64,000 nt of DNA. Source: Paramagnetospirillum marisnigri (GTDB lineage: Bacteria; Pseudomonadota; Alphaproteobacteria; Rhodospirillales; Magnetospirillaceae). The position numbers and the translations under genes were made by a program. A model generated the notes under the pieces. It was not told the DNA's origin. It searched no databases and saw only the letters and a program-made list of their open reading frames with translations. Shown piece after piece: positions 57,010 to 64,000 of this stretch (position 1 is its first letter; the number at the start of each line of letters is the position of its first letter). The stretch spans positions 1 through 64,000 of the forward strand of contig NZ_LWQT01000046.1 in NCBI RefSeq assembly GCF_001650715.1. The letters are read 5' to 3'.

Positions 57010-57369
57010 TTACTGGCAGTCGGAAACCACGACCTTGCAGCCGGCGCCGCAGGCTTCCAGGGCATTGGCCTTGGCGGTGTTTTCGCTGCTGCCCCAGCCG
57101 ATGCCGGAATAGTCCCTGGACGCGGCATAGGCACCACAGGTGTCGTAACGAACCGCGACCTTGCAGTTGCTGTTGCCCGCCTTCTTGCATTCGCGCATGG
57201 CGTCGGCCCCGGCTTCCTCGCGGGTGGAACCGGTGCCGATGCCGTAGCCCACTTCGGACACCTTGGCCCCAGCCTCGTCATCGACGGCGATGGCTCCGGC
57301 GGCGAAACCAGGGGTGGCGCCGATGGTCAGGCCCAGCACCACGGTAAAAGTCAGAATGAATTTCTTCAT
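57010..57369 (-). CDS. DUF4189 domain secreted protein, 119 residues
   Basis: From ATG 57369: signal peptide (about 1-23, ending PGFA), then a DUF4189-like domain with two related halves, each with the pattern GxGxGS(TR)EEA and a cysteine-bearing strand (ECKKAGNSNCKVAV; ALEACGAGCKVVVSDC). Six cysteines in the mature part suggest disulfides in the periplasm. Function unknown. It sits inside the hpn cluster as the only non-hpn gene, so it may be periplasmic cargo or chance insertion. Confidence 0.8.
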   Translation of the reverse strand: MKKFILTFTVVLGLTIGATPGFAAGAIAVDDEAGAKVSEVGYGIGTGSTREEAGADAMRECKKAGNSNCKVAVRYDTCGAYAASRDYSGIGWGSSENTAKANALEACGAGCKVVVSDCQ

Positions 57370-57403
57370 GTTTTCAAACCCCTCTGAAAAACAAATCCAT
57401 CCC

Positions 57404-58369
57404 TCAGCCCTCGGCCTGCTTGCGGGCGGCGGCGTGTTCCACGAAATGCCAGGCCAGCAGCGAAGGGATGCCCAGCATAAGCTCGCGGCCGCGCTTGAGC
57501 AACGACAGCGCCAGGGCGAGCTCGGGGGAGAGGCCCAGCAGGCCGCCCACCAGGACATAGCCGCCCTCCTGCAGGCCGATGGCGCCGGGAACCACGAAGG
57601 CGACGCTGCGTATGGCGAAGATGATGCTTTCCATGGCCAGGATATCCTCCAGGCTCATGGGGTGGCCCAGCAGCTGCATGGCCACCCAGGCCTCGGCGGC
57701 ACCGGCCACCCAGGCGACACAATGCCAGAACACCGAAATGGCCACCCGCTTGCGGTCGGCATAGATGGCGTGGATGGCGGCGTGGACCCCTGCCTCGGCC
57801 TCGGGGGCTTCCCAGGTCTGGGGAGCCAGCTTGGCGGGCAGGGTTTCGAGGAAACGGACCACCGTCGACTTCTGCAGCGCGATGAAGGCCGCCACGCCGG
57901 GAATGCTGATGGCCAGGGCGATCAGCGCCCAGCGGGTGACCTCGGCGTCGGGGAAGTTGGTCATCCACATGGCCACGCCCAGCAGGCTGAAGATGATCTG
58001 GCCGATGGCCTCGGACGTGATGTCGGCCATCATCACCGCGCTGGCATCGGCGGTGCGCATGCCGAACTTGCTCATCATGCGGATGCCGACCACCTCGCCC
58101 GACAACGGCATGAAACCGGCCAATTCGCCGACTCCGTCCTTGATCCAGCGGCCCAGGATGAAGAGCCGGGTCGGCAACTGGTCCTGCAGCGCGGCCCAGC
58201 TCAGCCCGCACAAGGCCACCGGCAGGATGTGGTAGGCCGACAGGATCAGCACCCCCGTCACTCCGGCGGTATCCAGGGCACCGGCCACGTCGCCGAAGCC
58301 GTCGCGCAGCCACCAGGCAATGGCCAGGATCAGGGCGATGAGGCCGAGGCGGAGCGCGGCGGCCCTCAT
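57404..58369 (-). CDS. hpnL: HpnL, hopanoid-associated membrane protein
   Basis: 321 residues from ATG 58369, overlapping the hpnK stop by 4 bases. It has about seven to nine membrane helices and the lysylphosphatidylglycerol-synthase/flippase TM-type signature (GELAGFMPLSGEVVGIRMM, AFVVPGAIGLQEGGYVLVGGLLG, LSLLKRGRELMLG). Proposed to act in hopanoid or lipid transfer across the inner membrane; exact role unproven. Order: hpnN, hpnK, hpnL. Confidence 0.85.
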   Translation of the reverse strand: MRAAALRLGLIALILAIAWWLRDGFGDVAGALDTAGVTGVLILSAYHILPVALCGLSWAALQDQLPTRLFILGRWIKDGVGELAGFMPLSGEVVGIRMMSKFGMRTADASAVMMADITSEAIGQIIFSLLGVAMWMTNFPDAEVTRWALIALAISIPGVAAFIALQKSTVVRFLETLPAKLAPQTWEAPEAEAGVHAAIHAIYADRKRVAISVFWHCVAWVAGAAEAWVAMQLLGHPMSLEDILAMESIIFAIRSVAFVVPGAIGLQEGGYVLVGGLLGLSPELALALSLLKRGRELMLGIPSLLAWHFVEHAAARKQAEG

Positions 58370-59235
58370 GACGCGGCCGCCTGGGCGGCGAAGGTGGTGA
58401 GAACGATGCCGCCATCCCGCACGCGGGCGCGGTTGCCGGAATCGATCAACGCCCGGTATTCCTGGTCCACCAGGTAATGGGACGGCATGGCCCGGTCGCC
58501 GTCCCAATGGCGGGTGGCGGGATGGCTGTAGATCTCGGACAGGCCGTCGGGCAGGTGGTCGAGGAAGCGGGCCACCCGCTCGGCGGTCATGGCGCCGCTG
58601 TCATTGACTCCGAAGGCACGGTCGTTGACCGCCAGTCCGGATCGGCGGGCCAGTTTGCGCATGGCCTGGGTGCGGCGCCAATGGAACAGGCCGTTCATCA
58701 GCCGGGTTCCCAGCTTGTCTCCCTGGGCGGCGTGGGACAGCAGCGGCGGCTCATAGGGGATGCGGATGCCCGGCGCGCCATATTCCACCGCCAGCGGCAC
58801 CACCAGTTGGAACACGGTGGGATGCTGGTGGTAATGGTGATGGAAGTCCACATGGGCGAGAGGCAGGCCGGTGGCCTTGAAGCGCTCGAACTGCGCCCGC
58901 ATCTCGGCCGAGACCTGACGGCGGACGGCGGGGCGCAGGAAGATGCGGGTGCCCAGCCCCACCAGGTCCAGGGTGAATCGGCCATCGGGGCCGACCAGAT
59001 CGGGAATCCGCTCGGGCGGCAGGGCGGGGATTCCGTCCACCAGGGTGACATGCAGTCCGACCCCCAGCTTGGGCAGGCGCCGGGCGCGCTCGACCGCGTC
59101 CTCCACGGCCGCTTCATTCACCATCAGGCTGGCGGCGCTCAGGATGCCGTTGACATGGGCATCCTCCACCGCCTCGTTGACCGGGACGGCGCGTCCGAAG
59201 TCATCGGCGGTGACGATCAGGCGTTTGGCGCTCAA
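58366..59235 (-). CDS. hpnK: HpnK, YdjC-like hopanoid deacetylase
   Basis: 289 residues from the TTG at 59235, whose overlap (TTGA) with the hpnN stop is the reason for choosing it; no ATG fits. Carbohydrate deacetylase of the YdjC family: RLIVTADDFGRA with the metal-binding Asp pair, GLHVTLVDG, and HVDFHHHYHQHP. HpnK removes the acetyl group from N-acetylglucosaminyl-bacteriohopanetetrol made by HpnI, before HpnJ. Confidence 0.9.
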   Translation of the reverse strand: MSAKRLIVTADDFGRAVPVNEAVEDAHVNGILSAASLMVNEAAVEDAVERARRLPKLGVGLHVTLVDGIPALPPERIPDLVGPDGRFTLDLVGLGTRIFLRPAVRRQVSAEMRAQFERFKATGLPLAHVDFHHHYHQHPTVFQLVVPLAVEYGAPGIRIPYEPPLLSHAAQGDKLGTRLMNGLFHWRRTQAMRKLARRSGLAVNDRAFGVNDSGAMTAERVARFLDHLPDGLSEIYSHPATRHWDGDRAMPSHYLVDQEYRALIDSGNRARVRDGGIVLTTFAAQAAAS

Positions 59236-61805
59236 GACTTGGGCTTTCCCAGCAGATGGAAGATGGCGGGCAATACCACGAAGGTCGCCGTCACGGAAAC
59301 ACCCAGCGACAGGAACAACAGGATTCCCATGGAGGCGGTGCCGAGATGGGGCGAGACGGCCAGACTGCCAAAGGCCGAGCCGGTGGTCAGGGCGCTGAAC
59401 AGCACGGCCCTTGTGGTGGGCGATTGCAGGTGACTGGTCACGCCATTGCGCCAATTGACCACGAAGTAGATGTTGAAGGCGACGCCGATGCCCAGCAGTA
59501 GGGGCAGGGCGATCACATTGGCGAAATTGAGCGCTAGGCCGCACAGCCGGGCCGCCAGCACCGTGCACAGCGCCCCCATGACCAGCGGCGCCACCACCAG
59601 GGCCGAGTCCACGACCCGGCGCAGCATGATGCCCAGCAACAGGCCGATGGCGATCAAGGCGCCGATGCCGGCCACGGCGAAGGCCCGGATGACCACCCGT
59701 CCCGATTCTTCCATGGCGATGGGGGCGCCCGACGCCAGCGGGCTGACGCTGGTGACCGCCTGGGCGAAGCGCGAGCGGGCCTCCTGGGTTCCCATGTCCT
59801 CCTTGGGCAGGACGCGCAGGCGGGTGCGGCCATCGGCGGCGATCCAGTCGCGGGTCAGCTCTGGCGGCAGGGTCTCCAGGGTGAGCAGTTCGACCGACAG
59901 GATACGGCGCAAGCCCGCCACCAGGGTCGGCAGGCCGGCGGCGGTATGGGCTTGCAGCTTCAGCGTGGCCTGCGGGCCGCCATTGGCGATGGCGGTCAGC
60001 GACTTTGCCAGACGCTGCGACAGGGCATGGGTTGGCGCGGCCGCGGCCAGTTGCTCGGCGACCTTGGCGACAATGGGTTGGAGCTCTTCGCCCGAGGGGG
60101 CGGGCAGCACCTTGGCGGGGGCCAGGCTCGGCCCCAGGACACCGGCCACGTCGGCGATGATGGCCAGTTTCTCTTCCTGCTGCTCGGGAACGAAGGTTGC
60201 CGCCGACATCACCCGGAGCACCTGCGGCAGGGCTTCCAGCCGGGCCATCAGGGCGGGGACCTCGGCGGGCGAGGCGGCCAGGGTTTCCACGCCGTAGACG
60301 CCGGAGTCGGGGTCCTTGGCCAGTTCGGTAAAGGCGGCCACCGCCTCGGCCTTGGGGTCTTGCAGGTGCAGCGGGTCGAAATCCAGCGGCATGGACGGGA
60401 CCAGGGCGGCGCCCAGCAGGCTGAGGCCGCTGGCGACCAGGACGATGGCGCGGGCATGGCGCTGCAGCCAGGCATCGGCGGCACCCAGCTTCAATCCCAC
60501 CGCTTCCCGCTCGGGCGGCGGCGGCATCAGGGCCAGCAGGGCGGGCAACAGGGTGAAGCTGGTGGCCAGGGCGATCAGCATGCCGCCGCCCGCGATCAGG
60601 CCCAACTGCGACACGCCGGTGTAATCGGTGGGCAGGAAGGACAGGAAGCCGACGGCGGTGGCCACGGCGGCCAGGGTCAGGGGCGAGGCCATGGCGGCGG
60701 CGGCCTGGGTGGCGGCCTTGGCGATGTCGGCATTCTCGAAATGGGCGGCCCGATAGGCCGTGACATACTGAATGCCGAAATCAACGCCGATGCCGACGAA
60801 CAGCACCGCGAAGGCCACCGAAATGGGATTCAGGCTGCCCACCGTGGCGGCGGCGAAGGCGGCGGTGGCGATCAGGCCGAACAGAAGGCTGCCCATGATG
60901 GCGGCCACGGCGCGACCCGAGCGCACTCCCCAGAACAGCAACCCGACCACCATGACCACCGACAGCGGTGCCGACAGTTCGACGCCTTCGGTGACGGTGG
61001 CAAAGTTGGAATCCGACAATGCCACCGAGCCGGTGAGGCGGAGATTATATCCGTGTTCCGGAGTCAGGTTGAGGCGCTGGGCGGTTTCGCGAATGAAGCG
61101 GCTGGCATCCGATCCCGCCTCCAACTCACCGTAATCGAGCTTGGGCTGCACCAACAAGAAGCGTCGGGGAGCATCGCGGCGAGGTCCCGCCGCCATCATA
61201 TCCTGCCAGTCGATGGGAGTGACCCGCTGGCCTGCCGCCACCGGTCCGGCGACCCGATCCAACTGGCTCAGCAGCGGCTCGATATCCTCGATACGGGCCT
61301 GGCCGTGGCTGACGCCCTGCAGCATCATGTCCACCGAGGCCAGCAGGCCCCGCAGCGAGGGATCGCGCGCCACCGCCGCCAGCATGGGCTGGGCGGATAT
61401 CAGCTTTTCCGTCACCGTCACAAGCTCGGAGGGGGACAGGAACAACAGCCCATTGCGCCGGAAGAACATCTCCTCCGACGGCCGCTCCACCATCACGATC
61501 CTGCCCTTGCTGTCGAGCAGCGCCGACATCAGGCGCTCGACCGCATCCTCGGCAAGTTCGGTGGTGGGGCCGTCCAGCATGACCACCAGCCGGTCGCTGT
61601 GCTGGGGAAAGGCCTGCTCGATGACCCGCTCGGCCTTGCGGAACGGCAAATCGCTGGAGATGAGCTTGCTTTCATCGGTGTCCAGGCCCAAATGATTGGC
61701 AGCAAACAGGGCCAGGAGCACCGCCACCGCCACGGAACCCGCCGAAACGGCCTTGGCATGGCGCCAGCACCATCCCACCAGAGCAACCGCAAGACCTCTT
61801 AGCAT
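59232..61805 (-). CDS. hpnN: HpnN, RND-family hopanoid transporter
   Basis: 857 residues, an MMPL/RND transporter with two halves, each a transmembrane helix, a large periplasmic loop (about 35-255 and 455-680) and a five-helix bundle. Motifs include the GVDFGIQYVTAYR and GIGVAFNIYFVVNW segments. HpnN moves hopanoids from inner to outer membrane. It starts the leftward hpnN-hpnK-hpnL operon; its 177-base upstream space is shared with the divergent TRAP gene. Confidence 0.92.
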   Translation of the reverse strand: MLRGLAVALVGWCWRHAKAVSAGSVAVAVLLALFAANHLGLDTDESKLISSDLPFRKAERVIEQAFPQHSDRLVVMLDGPTTELAEDAVERLMSALLDSKGRIVMVERPSEEMFFRRNGLLFLSPSELVTVTEKLISAQPMLAAVARDPSLRGLLASVDMMLQGVSHGQARIEDIEPLLSQLDRVAGPVAAGQRVTPIDWQDMMAAGPRRDAPRRFLLVQPKLDYGELEAGSDASRFIRETAQRLNLTPEHGYNLRLTGSVALSDSNFATVTEGVELSAPLSVVMVVGLLFWGVRSGRAVAAIMGSLLFGLIATAAFAAATVGSLNPISVAFAVLFVGIGVDFGIQYVTAYRAAHFENADIAKAATQAAAAMASPLTLAAVATAVGFLSFLPTDYTGVSQLGLIAGGGMLIALATSFTLLPALLALMPPPPEREAVGLKLGAADAWLQRHARAIVLVASGLSLLGAALVPSMPLDFDPLHLQDPKAEAVAAFTELAKDPDSGVYGVETLAASPAEVPALMARLEALPQVLRVMSAATFVPEQQEEKLAIIADVAGVLGPSLAPAKVLPAPSGEELQPIVAKVAEQLAAAAPTHALSQRLAKSLTAIANGGPQATLKLQAHTAAGLPTLVAGLRRILSVELLTLETLPPELTRDWIAADGRTRLRVLPKEDMGTQEARSRFAQAVTSVSPLASGAPIAMEESGRVVIRAFAVAGIGALIAIGLLLGIMLRRVVDSALVVAPLVMGALCTVLAARLCGLALNFANVIALPLLLGIGVAFNIYFVVNWRNGVTSHLQSPTTRAVLFSALTTGSAFGSLAVSPHLGTASMGILLFLSLGVSVTATFVVLPAIFHLLGKPKS

Positions 61806-61952
61806 TCAGCTCATCCATGCCGAAGGAGGAAAAATCGACCGGACTGTGCCCTCCCATCGGCCATAGAGCAAGCGTATCCTGAGAATGGCAGGCCTTGCGG
61901 ATTGCGTTACCATACCCATGCTGTAGGATACTCTTCACCAACACCGGGATAG

Positions 61953-63071
<1,119 letters not shown>

Positions 63072-63094
63072 TACGGAGTGTCATGCCAAGGATG

Positions 63095-63122
63095 AGCCCC
63101 GGGCCTCGGCCCGGGGCTTTTT
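63095..63122 (+). terminator. Rho-independent terminator of the TRAP gene
   Basis: AGCCCCGGGCC (63095-63105) and GGCCCGGGGCT (63108-63118) form an 11-bp stem with a 2-base loop followed by TTTTT (63118-63122). It ends the TRAP-type gene and also sits just before the convergent NifX-like gene stop at 63133. Confidence 0.9.
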
Positions 63123-63132
63123 CATTGCGGCA

Positions 63133-63519
63133 TCAATGCTTCGAGAACAGGTCCAGCGCCTTGCAGATCAGGGCGCCGATGGGCCTGGGCTTGGGGTCCG
63201 ACAGGCAATGGGCCAGATAGTCGGCCGCCGCCTTGGCCGGATCGGTTTCGGCGGTCTGGGCCACCTCGACGCCGCGCTTGCCCATATGCTTGACGAAGCC
63301 TTCGCCCGCCGAGATGGTGATCACGGCGGTGATGCCGTCCAGCGGATGTGGTCCCTGGTCGTCGAAGTGGTGGAACACCATGTCGGGCTCCAACTCCACC
63401 CGGGTCGGATTCGGCGCCACTTCGGTGTCGTTGACCTCGAAAACCAGCCATTTGCGGGTGCGGCCCGCATGTCCGGTTACCTTGCGATAATCATTGCTGA
63501 CGGCGACGGCGATCTTCAT
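63133..63519 (-). CDS. Dinitrogenase iron-molybdenum cofactor-binding family protein (NifX/NifB-like)
   Basis: 128 residues from ATG 63519 (MKIAVAVSND), the usual domain start; longer forms from 63573, 63561 or 63558 are possible. It has the NifB/NifX/VnfX-type fold (KIAVAVSNDYRKVTGHAGRTRKWLVFEV, DGITAVITISAGEGFVKHMGKRGVEV). Such domains bind iron-molybdenum cofactor precursors or metal clusters. No nif gene is nearby, so nitrogenase involvement is not shown. Confidence 0.85.
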   Translation of the reverse strand: MKIAVAVSNDYRKVTGHAGRTRKWLVFEVNDTEVAPNPTRVELEPDMVFHHFDDQGPHPLDGITAVITISAGEGFVKHMGKRGVEVAQTAETDPAKAAADYLAHCLSDPKPRPIGALICKALDLFSKH

Positions 63520-63668
63520 GGGGACTGAATCCGCTCCGGTGGGAAATGTGAAATGCATCATAGACTTTCCCATGGGGCTCGTGCAGTAACTTGCGCGATA
63601 GGGATAAATTTAGTCAAACTCTACGAATATGGTTGGATCATGATCCCTTGGGGCGGAGGAGATCGACT

Positions 63669-64000
63669 GTGACGGTGCGCATTGTGATTGCCGAGGACCA
63701 GGAACTGGTCCGCCAGGGGTTGGTCGCGCTGCTGGCGACCGACGACGTGACCGTGGTCGGGCAGGCCGAGGACGGCAAGGGTGCGCTCGCCATGGCCAAG
63801 GCGCTGCTTCCTGACGTGGTGTTGATGGATCTGTCCATGCCCGAACTGGATGGGGTCGAGGCCACGCGGCGGATCAAGCAGCAGGTCCCCCAGGTCAAGG
63901 TGCTGGTTCTCACCACCGCCAATTGCGAACGCCGGGTCGCCGAGGCCCTGGCCGCCGGTGCCGACGGCTACGCCCTCAAGAAGCTCGGCCATGGCGAGTT
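63669..64000 (+). CDS. NarL/FixJ-type response regulator, 5' part (cut by window edge)
   Basis: From GTG 63669, with GGAGGAG upstream, an open frame of about 110 codons runs off the window. It encodes a receiver domain: VRIVIAEDQELVRQGLVALL, acidic pair AED, phospho-acceptor in DVVLMDLSMPELDGVEATR, and LTTANCERRVAEALAAGADGYALKK. The NarL-type helix-turn-helix should follow outside the window. The cognate kinase is not seen. Confidence 0.85.
   Translation, partial: MTVRIVIAEDQELVRQGLVALLATDDVTVVGQAEDGKGALAMAKALLPDVVLMDLSMPELDGVEATRRIKQQVPQVKVLVLTTANCERRVAEALAAGADGYALKKLGHGE

Overview
The window is GC-rich, densely packed DNA from what is most likely an alphaproteobacterium of the Rhodospirillales, of Magnetospirillum/Paramagnetospirillum type. 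This is inferred from the full hopanoid (hpn) cluster, the style of the Kdp system, the LuxR solos, the giant RTX/cadherin-like exoproteins and the codon use; no rRNA gene or other marker is present to prove it.

Left region, about 0.8-27.6 kb: an accessory secretion island. One minus-strand operon encodes a 2.4-kilo-residue DUF4347/cadherin-like exoprotein, a TolC-type outer-membrane protein and a small HlyD-type adaptor. A second minus-strand operon encodes a 2.1-kilo-residue RTX protein, a fused double ABC exporter and a HlyD adaptor with an extra polytopic membrane domain. Neither operon is a complete type I system, but together they supply two substrates, one ABC exporter, two adaptors and one outer-membrane channel. 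Between them sits a possible sensing module: a LuxR-type regulator, a TonB-dependent receptor, a 67-residue protein and a second LuxR-type regulator. The same 16-bp sequence around a CCCATATGGG palindrome lies upstream of the giant exoprotein and in the promoter region between the receptor and the second regulator.

Middle region, about 27.8-46.5 kb: a ModE-like molybdate regulator whose ribosome-binding site lies in a perfect inverted repeat; a complete kdp potassium-uptake operon (27-residue peptide, kdpF, A, B, C, a KdpC-like mini-gene, D, E) ending in a strong terminator; an RlpA-like protein; a dihydrodipicolinate synthase paralogue; glmU-glmS for UDP-GlcNAc and glucosamine supply; a phosphoglycolate phosphatase; a PAS-GGDEF-EAL-REC-Hpt signalling protein; and an NsrR-like Rrf2 regulator.

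Right region, about 46.8-61.8 kb: a hopanoid cluster. hpnA-hpnB-hpnD-shc-hpnG run forward, hpnH is convergent, hpnM-hpnI-hpnJ run forward, and hpnL-hpnK-hpnN run back. Together they cover presqualene diphosphate formation, cyclisation to hopene, adenosylhopane side-chain addition and processing, the HpnI/K/J cyclitol-ether head group, and hopanoid transport. hpnC and hpnE, needed to finish squalene, are not here. The window ends with a TRAP-type substrate-binding protein, a NifX/NifB-like small protein and a NarL-type response regulator cut by the window edge. No rRNA, tRNA, CRISPR array, transposase or phage gene was recognised.
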